DNA from: Mixia osmundae IAM 14324
Lineage: Eukaryota > Basidiomycota > Mixiomycetes > Mixiales > Mixiaceae
Length of the DNA: 64,000 nt
Assembly: GCF_000708205.1 (NCBI RefSeq)
Contig: NW_014575558.1
Coordinates: 186,001 to 250,000 of the forward strand
Reading direction: 5' to 3'
The translations under genes and the position numbers were made by a program. Below, one piece after another: positions 10,556-24,023 of this stretch; within the stretch, counting starts at the first letter, position 1, and every line of letters starts with the position of its first letter. The notes under the pieces were generated by a model. It made no database searches. It was not told where the DNA came from and worked only from the letters and a program-made list of their open reading frames with translations.

Positions 10556-12686
10556 TTATTCGTCGGCAGCACCGGAAGAGCGTGTCTTCCTCTTTTGCGC
10601 GCCTTCGTCCTTGGCTTCTCTTGCCGTCGCTGTCGCGTCATCTGCCTTGTCACTCGCAGCCGCAACGACTTCATCCTTCTTGGCCGCTGCCTTATTTGCT
10701 GCCTTTTTGGTTTCTTCTTTGATCTTGGGCGAAGCAGCGAAGAGGCCGAAAACTACATCAAGAGTTCAGCACTGAGCTATGATCGCAGCGCAAGAGGACG
10801 TACTGATTGCCAGAACGCCAACAAATCCAGCGATCACGGCAGCAAAGGCAGCAGTGACATCGGGGTAAGTCTTGAGCGCGCCAATTGGATCCACGACAGC
10901 GAGGTCAATGAGCTTCTGGAACTTGACCTTGACGTGTCCGATCGGATCTTCGTAGATGCTCGGTACGTCCTGGTCAAACGGATCTGCAGCTGCAGGCTTG
11001 GGCTTGTCGACTTCCTCCGCTGCTGTCTCGACGGGCTTCTTGACGTGAAAAGTCTGCTTGGCGAAGAGCTCGGCGTCCTTTTCAGAATGTCCAATGTAGA
11101 TCTGCAAATCATTGGATGAATCCTTGCTCTGAAGGCCCCGGACAGAACTCACGTTGTCAAACAGAATGTCTTCTTGCATTGTCCAGAGTTCGAATCCGAT
11201 ACCCCCCTGCACGCACGTCAGCTGCGAGGCGAGCAGCCAGAGGAGCGACCTACAATCTTGTTAAAGTTGGCAGGCGTCTTGTCCTCAAAGTAATCCGGGT
11301 TGGCGATCTTGCGAGGTGCCCAGATACCCTTGTAAAGTGGGTTGTCGATCATGGGCGCATACCACTTGCCCTTGTAGGCAGGGTTGGCAATCGTCGGTCG
11401 TCTCCATTCACCGCAACCCGCCACATCTGGGTCCTCGCACTTGGGGTTCGTGACGACAGGTGCGATCCAATCGCCGTCTTCCTCGTCGTCCCATTCCTCC
11501 GGCTGCGAAAAGGTACACAGCAGTGTTAGTAGGCATTTAGCGAGCAGGACCTAGCAAGATTTGCCTTCTCCGCGCTAGGATCGGGAATAGTCAGGGGCTC
11601 ATCATCAAGCCAGGTGTCAGGCTTGGTGGCAGACTCGTCGGGAATGAACTCGAGCGCATCCTCGTCCCAGTCATCGGGCTTCGACGCATCGGGATCGACA
11701 ATCTTGGCATCATCCACCCAATCGCTCGGCTTCTTGTCCTCGGGGTCAGAGATCTCCTTGGCCGGATTGACAGCAGGGTCAAAGTCCTCGAGCAAGCTGC
11801 CAGACTTTGCAAATTCGCCGTCAATCTTGATCTCGTACGTCTGATCGGGTCGGGTGATGAGCGTGTACAGCGTCGTGGTCTTGGTGATCCTTGGCTGGGG
11901 TGGGATCTTGAGATGCTTCTCCTCGAAGACGCCCGTGTTTGGGTTTTTGTGTCTGAAGATAAAGTGGACCTTGGATGTGCTGCCACACTTGTCAGGCCCG
12001 AACATGATCGTGTAAGGCGTCTTGTCAGAGTACTCCGCTTGTGCGATGCCCTACGCAAGCTCATCAGACACGCGATCACAGAGGGCAAGCCACGAGACGT
12101 ACGGCATCCTCGAGCGTGAGGAGCTTCATGTAAGCGCCGCCACATTCGAGACCTTTTTCGAGCTTGACTTCGTACTGAACGACCAATGTCTTGCCTGCGG
12201 GATCTAGAGGTGCCTCAAACGTTGTCGAGATGGCATGATGGGCTGCCTTGGAGGCTACAACGAGACCCTTGTCGCCTTTTATGCCTGGGTAGACCTGAGG
12301 CTCGCGGTTGGTCCACTGACCGACGTACTGGAACGTCTCCGTGCCCGCTACTTTCTCTACGCTCGCAGCAGAGGGAGACCACCTCGAGAGGTCATCGAAC
12401 TGTTCGACGAAGAAGCCTTTGACTGAGGAGGGCTGAGCACGAGAAGCCAAAGCGGTCGCCACGTCAGTCGAGTGCATAACGACGTCAAGCCCGAGCAACC
12501 ACTGACCTGGTACGTCGGCTGCTCGATGACGGTCTGCTTGACCGTATCGGCTGCCGCCGCTGCGCCCTCGCTTGCTGCATCGACTGCATCTGACGCTGTC
12601 GACTTGACATCCTCTAGTACATCACCTCGTACTGAGCTCGTCGCCAAGGCGGCACCAAGCACCGCAATGCAGAGTGTCGTTCGCAT
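10556..12686 (-). CDS. calnexin, ER lectin chaperone
   Basis: Type I ER membrane chaperone that binds monoglucosylated N-glycans; 597 aa. Exons 12686-12507, 12432-12103, 12050-11565, 11502-11254, 11206-11153, 11101-10804 and 10752-10556. Seen: a signal peptide starting [20 protein letters not shown], the globular lectin half with FFVEQFDDL and MFGPDKCG, the P-domain repeats ([35 protein letters not shown], then GEWRRP and GIWAPR), one transmembrane helix near [16 protein letters not shown], and a Lys/Ala-rich cytosolic tail. The intron at 11503-11564 starts with GC rather than GT; the family-conserved EKPEEW junction forces this reading. It lies 200 bp from the SNU114 stop. Confidence 0.96.
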
Positions 12687-12888
12687 GATCGACTATAGAT
12701 CTATACGCAGCCGTTCCTGGACCTCCTCGACCCGCGCAATGCCGCGTCGTATCGCAAGTTGAGCTGCTCGGGCGTGAAGCGACAAAGTTCTGGCAAGGCG
12801 CGCGCCGCTCATTAGGGACAGCCACGTCGACACTACACTCAGCGCGTTGGAGCCAATCCACGATTGGGCGACTTGCATCTCGAGCAAT

Positions 12889-15800
12889 CAGTACAACAGG
12901 TCCATAGCCTCATTACTCGCAGAGATGGCTTGGATCATGTCGGCCTCGAGATACTTGCTCACCCCGATGTCGTCGCCTAGACCTTTCCGCCGTCTCGTTT
13001 TGAGACAGAAGTCGCGCGCAAGATGAGGTGCGGGACTGGGCTCGAGCGGTCGCAACTTGATGGACTTGTCCGTCGGATCACCAGGTACCTGTCAGCTAGC
13101 ATGCTTAGTACTGGTGAAGTGCCGACAGGGTTGCAGACTCACGATAGACCAATGGTCAAACTCTTGCTGGCAGAACGCTTGCCCATTCGTACTCGTACGA
13201 ATATCAGTCTCGAGCCCGTTGGCATCGATGACGGGACACAGCGCGTGGACTGTATAGAGCGAAGAGCCGGGCTTGGGTATATCTCGCGTGACATGTCCTC
13301 TCCTTCGCGCGAGGACAGTGTAGACTGCCGAGACTGAATCTGCAGGACATTGGATCTCGACACGATAGACGGGCTCCTGCAGTCTCGGTGTGGCCATAAG
13401 GAATGACGAGTAGCACACACGGCGTGCTGTTGGAATAATCTGTCCGCCTCCACGGTGTATCGGCTCTGTCGCCAGCGTTGCATCGAGTAGCCTGAATTTG
13501 ACATTTCGTATCGCTAGTATCTTTTGTCAGCTCACATCCCACGTCAGTACATGTGTTGCTCACGTTCGTCGCAAAGAGGACCTTCTCGTGTCCCCCACTG
13601 AAAACCTTGTTTGATAGAGTCGCGCACATTGAAGAGCAGCTTCTTATCCACCTGAAGCATCGTCGCAGCGTCAGCTCGAACAACGAGCTCTGAGGCTTGT
13701 AACGCACTTCTGAAGGCAATGTGTCGTCCATGAGAATGTTTGGACCTTGCTCATCAGGCCCGAAAGCCCATATCGAGCGCGAAGCGAGGAGATCCCAATT
13801 GAAATTTCCTTGAAAGAATTTACCAATCTCTTTACCAGGCATTTTCATTGTCACTTTGCGGTGTTCTATCGCTTCGGCGATGCCTTTTTCCATCGGCTCG
13901 GCAATCATCGTCAGCTTATTCCTGTGCACAGCCACGGCCGACACGGTTAGCCAAGATGACGACTGAAGCAGCCGAACCGCACTTCTTATTCGGCGTATCG
14001 GCATAGCATTTGAGTGCAGAGGTATCCACGACGGTCTCGCAGAATCGCACGACCGGATCCGATATCTTGATCTCTATGCCGGCAAACATGATTCGAAGAT
14101 CGTGCATGACGCAATCGAGGTAGAGCTCGCCTGTGCCCAGTATGATATGTTCACCTGACTCTTCTACGCGCGTTTCTACGAGCGGATAGGTCTTGTTGAT
14201 TTTGCGCAGGCCTTCGAGCATTTTTGGTAGCTCGGACGGATGCACTGGCTCAACGGCAACTTTGAGAACGGATTGGGTCATGTGCCGTATCGGTCTAAAG
14301 ATATAGAGATCTTCCTGGATGTCGGCATCGACGATAGTCGCTGTTTTGCTGATCGAGGCATCCACACCGCCGAGCAAGACAAAGTTGCCCGCTTGCATCC
14401 CGTCTGTTTCTATGGAGTATCTGCGGCCGAGCCAAGGCTCAGCTTCGCAGGAAAGTCCGAGAAAGATGACGCCCTACCTAGCTTGCGAAACCCAGACGTT
14501 CTCGATGGTGGCCAGTCGTGAGTCTTCGTCGTCATCGAGCGTGTAGCCTTCTCCCAACACTCTCACACGTTGCCCTCGCGAAACCGTGCCACTGAGCACC
14601 CGCCCAAAGGCATGAAATTGCTCTGCGTCCTCGGACGGGATGAGCTTGACAATCTGGACGATCAGTGGACCGTCTGGATCGCAAGAGAGCATTGACTGCG
14701 CCAGTCGACCTTCGAGTGGACCGGTATACGTATCGGACGTCTGTTCGCTACACAGTCAAGATGCGCCAGGCACATACTACAAGCAGGCGGACCTTTCGTG
14801 CAGCGGCAGAAGCAGGATCGGGTACGTGTTGGACGATCATGTCGATAAGGCCAGAAGCAGGACCGAAGAAGGCATTGAGAACGAGCTTGAGGAGCGGCCT
14901 GACATCCATCTTGTAAAGCGCAGGCTTGAGTGTGATGCCTAAGTTGTACAGTGTATCTCGTAGCTTGTCCGTATCTGAGCTCAATACCTGGCAATGACAA
15001 AAAGCTCAGCTTCAAAGCTAGCAGCTAATGATATCGAATGAGCGTACCTGAGTATAGAGCTTGTACAGAGGCTCGAGTATGAAGTGGACGAAAGCACGAT
15101 CGCCGTCTTGAGATCGCTTGCTGAATTTGCGAGTCTGGCGAGAGTAGTAGATATTGCCCCAAAGTCGCTCTGCGAATGAGTCGAGATCCATACCGCCTGG
15201 CAACAAGGTCATCAGTACAGGGCTGAAAACGTGACCATGCGCGACGGACCATAGGTATCGGCGTACATCTTTGCGAACGACCGAAGGGTGAAGCACCAGC
15301 CCATGGAGGTCGACGCAAAGGCGACGTTACCCTTTTCCGGACTGACTCGTAGCTCCGGACTGGGATCGATGGCACTATGGCGAGACAGCCATAAGCACGA
15401 AGGCATGGCAAGACAGAGTCAAGGCAGACCTTATGAGCGTATTAACTTCTTCGATGGTATGCTTGAGCTTGTAGTAAGCATCAGCTGGCGGTAGACGGAG
15501 TTCGAGCACGAGTCGATCGACTTTGTTGATGACGAGGGTGATGGGTATCCGTTCTGCAATGAGATGACGAATGATCGTCTCTGTGTTGGCGAGTGCACCC
15601 TCGACTGCATCGACGACGAGCAGAGCGCCGTCGCATACTCTGGCAGCCACCGCCACCTCGTCCTGCGCGATCCACGATTCTGTTCAGTCACTGGATGGAC
15701 TAGCAGCACGGCGGACTCGCCTGGAAATTGACATGGCCGGGTGTGTCGATGAGGTTGAGCAGATAGGATTTGCCTTTTGAAGTAGGAAGTACAAGAGAGA

Positions 15801-16510
15801 TCGGGGTCGAGGTGAGGGAGATCTTGCGAGATTGTTCGAGCATATGCGCATCTGTATAGCGGATCTGTCCGAGCAGATCAAAAGCTCAGCTGTTCTGCCC
15901 GGTGGGAACAGCACACGACGCGACTGACGGGCTTGTCGGTGTCCCAGTCGAGTACGTGAGTCTCGTGAACGAGCATGTCGAGCAAACTCGTCTTGCCGTG
16001 ATGGAGATGACCGACGACGGCGACGTTCCTGATGAGTTCGGGGTAAGTGGAAAGGTCGAGCAAGAAGTCTTTGTCGAATCTCGTCTCTGGCTGCTGTTGC
16101 TGTTGCTTGTCGGCCGACTGAGAGGCCAGCCTGGCGGTCTTCTGCTGGTGGAGCACTCTGAACTTCTTCTTGACGATGGGCGCAATGATGGGCTCAGTGA
16201 GCGGCTGAGCATCTTCCTCCTGCACCATCGTCTCTACATCCTCGCCGTACAGCTCCTGCGCGGTGGAGTAGTACTTCTTCTCTTCGTGCAAGATGATCGC
16301 ATTCGAGGGTGCCGATCGCTCAACAGGTCCACCGTCCGGTGACGCTTCTCGCATGGCAAGGTCTTCATCCGCTCCATCCTCATCAGACAAGTAAGCTGCT
16401 CCTCCTGGAGCTCCTGCTGTCCGGCTGCCAGACTGCGCGAGCTCATCGTCGCTCTCTGAGCCTGACAGATCGGCACCAATGTAGTTGCCGAACTCGTCGT
16501 AGTCGTCCAT
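12889..16510 (-). CDS. SNU114: U5 snRNP GTPase SNU114 / EFTUD2
   Basis: EF-2-like GTPase of the U5 snRNP that controls Brr2 and Prp8 during spliceosome activation and disassembly. The model starts [20 protein letters not shown], as in the family, at 16510. Early exons: 16510-15929, 15864-15721 and 15662 onward. There are about ten introns in all, not all mapped. Seen: acidic N-terminal region, P-loop [12 protein letters not shown], switch region with [15 protein letters not shown], the later domain blocks and a conserved C-terminus with RRRKGLGDD and [12 protein letters not shown]. Total is about 1000 aa, as expected. The intron at 15663-15720 begins GCGAGT after the codons for HVNFQ and is followed by DEVAVAAR, so it is a GC-AG intron. 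Confidence 0.95.
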
Positions 16511-16660
16511 TGCGGGCCTGCTGAGCTGAAGGGAAGGGACTTCACTCCGCTCGAGCTGTTCGACAGTTTTGCTGTCCCAGGCAGAGCAGTAAATGTCACG
16601 CTGACCTTCCACGACAGCAGCAAGCTTCAGCAGCGTCGCCGGCAGCTCGAAGGCGTCAAG
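16511..16660. promoter_or_regulatory. bidirectional promoter, SNU114 / RBM25-like
   Basis: Only 150 bp separate the divergent start codons of two spliceosome genes, so core promoter elements are probably shared. Confidence 0.6.
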
Positions 16661-19140
16661 ATGAACGGCTACGGAGGCTACAACGCAGCCGCAGGACCGA
16701 GCTCGATGGCTCAATACGGCCAGCCCGCACCACAACAGCACGCTTACCCCGGCCAGGCAGGCTTACCTCTGCTTCCACAGCTTGCCCAGGCTCACTCGCC
16801 CTCTTTCCCCCTGTCCACCCAGCCCGCCAACCTGTCTTACCCGCAGCCTGGCATGGTACCTCCACCTGGACTGCCACAACATCCCTATGGCTATCCTACC
16901 CCGCACCAACAGCACCAGCCGCCGCCGCGTCAACACGCAGGACTCGGCTACGGATCGCCTGCACAATCTCAGCCGCAAAGACCGTCGGACAATCTGCCCA
17001 TGCACCCGGCCATCGCCGCTGCAAAAGCTGCCCAGTCCGCCAATCCTTCCGGACTGGACCCGCGCACTTGGCTCGGTGACAAGTTCTCACTGTACATTGG
17101 CTCGATAGCAGACGGCATCTCTGACTCTACCCTCGAGCATATCCTCAATGTCCGTGACAAACACGATGTGTATGCTGATGTCTGACTTAAACGCGGTGTG
17201 TTTGGACAGGCTGCAGGACCACTGTTACAGCTCAGACGAATCAAAGATCCATCGGGCAAGCCCAAGGCGTTTGGCTTTGCAGACTACATCGACCTGTCAT
17301 CCGTCTTGCGCGCCCTTGCCCTCTTCACTGGCCTGAAGCTCTCAGGCAAAGGCGGCAACGGTGAGACGAAAGCGCTCATGCTCAAAGCAGACACCAATCT
17401 ACGCGCCAAATTAGACAAGTACGAGGCCGATCTCAAGGCTCAAAAGAAGCAAGAGCTCGAGCACGACAACCTGGAGCGAGCGAGGGATGCGCTCAAACAT
17501 GTACTGGATCGCTTGAAGGAGGCGGGTGCTCAAGGCGGGCTGCAGTCGACAGATGGATCGGGAGACATAGACCACGCTGCACGACAGGAAGCAGAGAAGC
17601 TCCGTCTGCATAATCACCTCCGTGATTTAGGTCCTGATGATCTCCCCGAAGAGTCCAGACAAGTCATCACGAGCGAGATTGCCTTCTTCCGTCAGAGAGC
17701 GGCCAAGAAGGAATTCGATCAGAAAACGGCAGAGATCAAGAAATTCACGGCTGCTTCTGCTGCGCCATCCCCCAACGTGCTCAATAGCGGTCGACCGGCT
17801 GCGCACGACTCGCCTCGATCTGACGGCAGGAGGGACTCGCCTCTGCCGTATGACAGACGAGATACGCCGAAAGATCCCCAATCGCTAAGCGACAAACCCG
17901 TCGCTTTCACGAGCGGCTTGTCAGACGAGGATCAGGAGCGTATGCGTATCGAAGATGATCGAAGAGAAGCAGCAGCAGCATACCGTCAGGCAAGTCCCCG
18001 AGCCTCTGCATGGTCATACACACGCTGACGAGGTCTCAATCTCCAGCGCGAAGCCAGATGGACAATGCATGAGCGCAACAGAGAGGCAGCACTTGCAAAG
18101 GAGAAACAACGCGAACGGCAAGCTATCCTTGACCAGGACCGCGAACATGCTCATATGCGCGATCGCCTCGCCCACTTTGATGACGATCAGGAGTCAGCCA
18201 AGGGCAGAGAGCTCTTTCTCACCGACAGGTATGTCATAGATTGCTATGCCGCATAGTTCCATCTGACCAGCTTGCACAGAGTTCATTGGCGTAAACTGAG
18301 AAGCGATATGCGAGCGCGAGAGCGAGAGCTCGATGAGAGGGACGCTCGAGCCGAAGCGGAACAGCTCGAGGCAGTCAAGCGCGATTCAGAGGATTTCCTG
18401 AACAAGCAGGCCGAGATGTTCAACAGAATGACAGCAGGTGCGCCCGAAGACTCCGGACCTATAAAGCTCAACTTTGCCGGTCCTACCAAACCGGACCCTA
18501 ACGCAATGGAGATCGATACTCCCCAAACGAAGGCGCCGACCAAGCCCAAAGAATCTGCATCTGTCCCCCGACTAGCCGCGCCAGCCGTTTTTGACGATGA
18601 CGATGATGCGACTGCAAAAAAGAAGCGATCTCTCATTCCGCTCGACTACAGCGAGATTGAAGAAGCAGAGACACGCGGCATGTCTGAAACTCAGAAGAAA
18701 GCCTGGCGAACCGAGAAACTCAAGCACATTGTGAGCACAATACCTGTCGAGAAAGAACCTCTCTTTGCGATGCCGATCAAGTGGTCCTATGTCGACTCGG
18801 TTCGTTCTTGTCTGCTTGGTGTCTCCACTCGCGCTGATATAGAAGAACAGGCATTCGTGGAGAAGCTGGGAGCATTTGTCATTCGCAAGACTGTTGAGTA
18901 CCTCGGTGTCGAGGATGATGATCTCGTTTCGGCCGTCGTCGAGCACGTGAAAGCTCACAAGGCTGCACAGGCGCTCACAGACGAATTCGAGGACGTGCGT
19001 TCCCACAAGCCGCTTCTCTGCAGCAAAGAGCTGACGTTCAGATGCAGATCCTGGGAGAAGAAGCAGCAGAATTCGTGATGAAAATCTATCGATGGATCAT
19101 CCTGGAGACGCTCGCACGCGAAGCTAAGATTGCCATCTGA
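16661..19140 (+). CDS. RBM25-like splicing factor (RRM + PWI)
   Basis: Predicted nuclear pre-mRNA splicing factor of the RBM25/Snu71 type, 754 aa. Exons 16661-17149, 17210-17989, 18047-18228, 18280-18994 and 19042-19140. Domains in order: a Gln/Pro/Gly-rich N-terminus (1-140); an RRM starting KFSLYIGSIADG and including FGFADY (about 145-225); a long charged Glu/Arg/Lys coiled-coil region typical of RBM25; and a C-terminal PWI domain (about 650-754) with EPLFAMPIKWSYVDS and EFVMKIYRWIILETLAREAK. The intron 17990-18046 starts GCAAGT and has no usable GT nearby, so it is a GC-AG intron. It is head-to-head with SNU114. Confidence 0.88.
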
Positions 19141-19412
19141 GCGTCTTGCTCTTGCCCGACTGCAACAGCTGATACTTGACCTCTGGGTCTAGCTCGATAT
19201 CCGGCTACTCAGAATGGCAGCCGGCCTCACGCTCACAGGCGAACGGCAACGGGTGAGTGCCCATTTCTGTCGTTCTGAGCGATTCAGTTCCGCGTAATGC
19301 ATGCCAATTGAGCGTAGCTGCCAGGAAGGATGATCATGACATTGTCTTTCGACGTACAACAAGCTTGTACACACAACTCTCGCGTCCATTAAGCTACGGG
19401 TATCCGCCGTCT

Positions 19413-22400
19413 CTAGTTCTTGATGCAAGCTTCCTCGTTCTCGCTGAGCGCAGTACTCGATCTGCCCCCGCTTGACAGAGTCCGCAGACTCTGAGGAGCA
19501 GATCGACGCTCAGTCGAATTGATCGACCGTTGATCCCGAAGGGCAAAGTCTGGGATCCGACGGGTGACCTTGCCTTCGCTCTTGGATCTCGTGCCTTTTG
19601 GTCGTAAACCGAGGAATCTGGAGGTATGCTTCGATTTGATGCTCGACGTTGGTGTTTCATCTTGCGATGGCAATTGGGTCGAATCAAGCTGATGAATGAA
19701 CTTCGAAGCTTTGCGTTTGATTTCTTTTGCTGATGTGCCTTTTGCGCGCAGACGATAGCGATCCACGAGACCCATCGATTTGCTGTGCTTTGCATTGGCG
19801 TTCATGCCATCCTTACCAGGATTCTCTATTATATCCCAGTCTTCTTCGCCTGCGGATGAGGATGCGCCGCGACTCGTACTTGGCCGCGTTGAAGCAGACA
19901 CCACGGGAGCTTTCGATTTGAGCGTCGCCCCTGCCTCGCTCGACGCTAATGCCTGCTCCACTGAAGTCGGTTGCGTAGACTGTGAGCTCGAAGAAGACGG
20001 CGCTGTCGCATCTGGCTCGCTCGCCGTGAGCTTAGCGTAAGCAGAGTCATCTCTCGTCCTGGCATCTTGCGGAGCCTCAATACTGACTGACTCGGCTATC
20101 GAATCCGAGTCGAGGAAGGATGGTGCAGCGCGATATGAGTATCCGTCGAAAGCGTCAGAGGCAGTTTCCATAATGGACTGACTGTCGCCGTCAGCGATCG
20201 GTTTGTTCGACACTGATGTTCGAACTGTTGCCTCTTGACTTGTGAACATCTCGTCGAAATTGCTGATATCAGTGGCATTCTTGACCGTCGGCGTATAGGG
20301 CGGAATGTAGCGCTTGAGCGCAACACTGTATTCGGCCTAGTCAGCAAAGCTAGTGACAAGCTTGTGCGTGCTCACCAGGACCAATCGATCATGCTAAAGT
20401 AAGCGTGTTTCCGGATCCTGCCATCACTCATGCGAAGCAGAGGATCCTTCTGTAGCAGACCGCGCAGCAGGCTGCGGGTATCGACATCCATTGGCCTGCC
20501 TTCTTCCGGAAAGCGGAGCTCCTCGTGCAGAACTCGTTTGTACATGGCAGCATGATCGTCGCTGGCAAAGGGCGTCGTGCCGACGAGCATTTCGAACAGC
20601 ATCGTGCCAAACGACCACCAATCGGTCTCGTACGAATAAGGCACGCCGATGAGAACCTCGGGCGCCAGATACTCTGCAGTCCCACAGAAAGTTGAAGTCG
20701 TCTGCCGATGGAGGGGCAAGCCCTCTGTCTTTTCTGCAGGCGAATCGAATTGCTTGCTGAGCCCGAAGTCGGTGAGCACGCAATGACCATCGGCAGCGAT
20801 CAGGATGTTCTCTGGCTTGAGGTCACGGTAAATTACGCCCGCAGCGTGTAGGCCTTCGAGGCCGTAGGCGATCTCGCAAGCGTAGAAACGACTGCGGTCG
20901 CGGCCGAGTCGACCCCAGCGCGCAAGCTGCGTCGCAAGATCACCACCGGGATGAAAGTCCATGATCAGGTAGAGATTCTCCTTGTCGTGGAAGGACCACC
21001 ACAGCTTGACGATGAACGGATTGTCATGATGATCGGCCACGTTGCGCAAGACGCGTTGTTCTGTGAGGGTGTGATTGAGCTCTCGCTGCGCTAGAACGTG
21101 ATGTTTCGGTATTGCTTTCATAGCGTAGACAGCATCTGTCCTCTTTTTCCGCACGAGCATGACCTTGCCGGCGCAGCCTTTGCCGAGAACGCGAATAATA
21201 TCGAAATCGTCTACGTTGGCTTTGCGTTCTTTGCGCGGGGCAGACGGTGTGGGCTCAACGGGCGTGTCATTTGACGCCGGCTCAGGCGAAGGGAACGGCT
21301 GCATATTTTGTGCGTCTTCGAGGTTCATTCTCTTGACTTCCTGAGAAAGCTCTATGGCGTCCTCTGGCGCAATGACAGAATCCGCAAGTCGACCGGAATC
21401 GTCCGCTTGATCATCATCGGACGTGTCCTCCATCTGAGACGGTGACAGGACCTCACTCGCTGTCGCTGGCTCTGCCTCTGACTTGAGCACCACTGGCGCA
21501 GGTAAGTCGGCTAGATCTGAGGAGCGAGCTGACTTGGCGCGATCGCCAGATTTAGAGCGCGGCGAGACGGGCGATTTGCTATCATCTTCGCTGCGAGCTG
21601 TGCGCAGAGTGAGATGTTTTGCCAAGTCGCTCCGCATGCGCTTGATGCCTTTCTCTTTACGCTTGGTGATGATGTCTTCACTTTGAGGCGCAAAGAACGA
21701 TTTCCATGCGGCATGTCTTGCCACTGCTTCGTGCGAAGCCAGATCAGTGAGATACATGCTCAGGGCGGACATGTGGACGGCTGAGTAGACAATAGCTCGA
21801 GCTTGCTCGTCAGATGGCAGACTGACATCTTTCAGCGAAGCCTCTGATGCGATGGCGGAGAGCTGCTTTGCGATCGGATCGTCAGACTCGATGATTCGCG
21901 AGGATTGACGCCTGCCCTTCTTGGACAATGAGCGATTGAAGACGTCAAAGACGTTTTTCTTGGATCTCCCTTGGGGTGTTGTTGGCACAGGCGTCTCGCG
22001 AGCCTCATTGCTGAGATCAAGCAGCAAAATGGAGGGCCGAGCCGCTGTGACGATCTCTGGCAGATCCTCTCGTAGCTGTGCCTCGATTGTCAACTTACAG
22101 TCTCATGCATCACAACGCCGACGCACCTGCGAGTCTAAATCAAGCAGACTTTGCCACTTGCGAGCAAAGGTGCCGGTCGTCGTAGAGGTGAGCACGTGGA
22201 TCGCAAAGTCGACTTTCTCGGCATCAGAATCGCGCGGCTCCGCTGTTCTGCCAATGGCAAGGCTGAGCCGACTCTTCTTGCCCTCCGAAGGCGAGTTGGA
22301 TGAGCTCGCTGTTGCTTTAGAGGAGGTAGCGATCTGATATGGCTGCACCGAAATGATCCAAGGCGTTTCCTTGTGGACCGATTTGACACTTCGCGCAGGC

Positions 22401-23032
22401 GCAACAGAGCTATCGAATGATTTCTTAGAAGGCTCCGCACCTGCAGATAGACTCGGGTCCTTCGGAAGGGGAGAGGACGATGGACCGGCCTCTCTGCTCG
22501 CCTCTGCCCGTGCAGCGCGCTCGAACAAGGTAGACTTTGACTTTCTGATCATGCTGAGACGAGACCTTGTTGACCAGACAGACGATTTGTTGGCTGCTAC
22601 CAGTGGTGAGCTGGGCGTGTCTGGGATCTCTCCGATAGTAGTCGGACTGGCGCACTGGACCTCATCAGTGCGCACGTCGACGAGAGACGGTGATGACATG
22701 TGAGTCTGGTTGACAGTCTCGTCGACTGGCATGATCCGGGGAGTTTTCAGTGGTCTGAAGCTGGGTATGATCTTACTCTCGGCAGACAGTCGACTGTCAA
22801 CTGATTGCTTGCCTTCGAGTGACTGTTTGGCTCTGGCTTGGCTGGTGGGTGAAGCGACGAGAAGCGATCTGAGCGATCTTGACGACGAATGATGCTTCAA
22901 GCCGGTCAACACAAAGGTATGTGGTCTCGCAGGCGGCAAAGGGGCTTCCAGTGGTAAGCCTTCCGCGGTCTCGAAGAAGACCGCCAGGTGGGGACTTGAC
23001 TTGTGTCGCCTGTGAGCGACTTTGCGAAACAT
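19413..23032 (-). CDS. AGC-family serine/threonine kinase with long N-terminal extension
   Basis: Protein kinase of 1172 aa. Exons 23032-22127, 22075-20376 and 20325-19413; introns of 51 and 50 bp. The kinase domain is about residues 590-865: glycine loop VLGKGCAGKV, VYAMKAIPKH, catalytic loop YRDLKPEN, TDFGLSK, activation segment TSTFCGTAEYLAPEV and WWSFGTMLFEML. The AGC tail follows with YIPPYTP, NATDISNFDEMF and, about residue 927, a hydrophobic-motif candidate FDGYSY. The 580-residue N-terminus is mostly Ser-rich, with a more ordered block around residues 250-320 of unclear fold. A further 240-residue Ser-rich tail follows. The closest class is the fungal Sch9/Ypk/Akt-like group, but the subfamily is not assigned. 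Confidence 0.87.
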
Positions 23033-24023
23033 GATGCAACGGCAGCGAGCGTGCGTGTGTCACGTAGGCAGGCCAAATAGAGTACCAAACGTGCCAAATC
23101 GTGCGTACGGGGTCGCGAGCGAGGTGCAAGTGGGACGGTGAGCGACAGGATGGCCAAAGCGGTAGCGTGAAAGGCGAACGAGAGAAAGCGAGAGCGCAAA
23201 CGCATCAGCACGGGTGCACGAGATCAGCTGAGGAAGGCAGACTTGCAGTACGAGCAAGTGATCGAGAGAAGAAGGCGCAGGCCTGTCGCTGCTTCCTCTC
23301 GAGCACAGACACTCCGCTTTTGAGCGCGGCAAGCAAAGGACGGAGCGTTCAGCAGGCTCGTGCGCTGATTGTCTGGCCGCAGCTCGGTCTTGGCTATTCG
23401 TCGAGCGATGGTCTGACGTCTAGTGTACACTGAGCAGTAGAGCTCGGGCAAGTCTGTCGCAGCCAAGAGTCGTACGGCTCGAATGGGGCTCAAGGGGCTT
23501 GTCAATCGTCAAGGTCGTGCCGAGCTTGTCACAGACACCAGCAGCTGCAGCTCCAACATGTTTGTCTTGCCAACACGGCCTTCAAGCCTCGCCTCACCTC
23601 TCCTCTCGCCCTCTGTCGCTCCTACGAGTCAGATCGGACAGGTCACGGCACTTGTTTTTGGCGACGACCAGCACTCTGGGGCACACCCGCTACCGCCAGC
23701 TGGCCGCCTACGTGTACACGCAATGCCGATCTTGCCGATCTCTCACTTTGTCTCTAATACGTCCGATAGATCTCCATGCTCGGCCTATCAATGTCCAATA
23801 TGCGTATCTCTCATCAGCCTTTCAGGCAGTCTCACGTCCTCGAGAACAGTGAGAGTATAAGTTCATTGTCTCCAGAGAAAACATACGGATACTATTGCTG
23901 CCCGAAGACCTTTGACTCTTCACAAATACCAGGCGTCGGTCGAATGAAGGAGACTTGTGCCCGAGGGCTCGCTAGATCATGGCTCATATGGACGGCAACT
24001 GTGAGATGCCCATCGAATCCGTC
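23033..24023. other. gene-poor intergenic stretch
   Basis: About 1 kb upstream of the kinase with no open frame that splices into a sensible protein and no RNA gene recognised. The first part must hold the kinase promoter. Confidence 0.4.

Noticed and set aside
15878-16741. Longer minus-strand frame extending upstream of SNU114
   Set aside because: It overlaps the start of the divergent RBM25-like gene, and the conserved SNU114 N-terminus begins at 16510.
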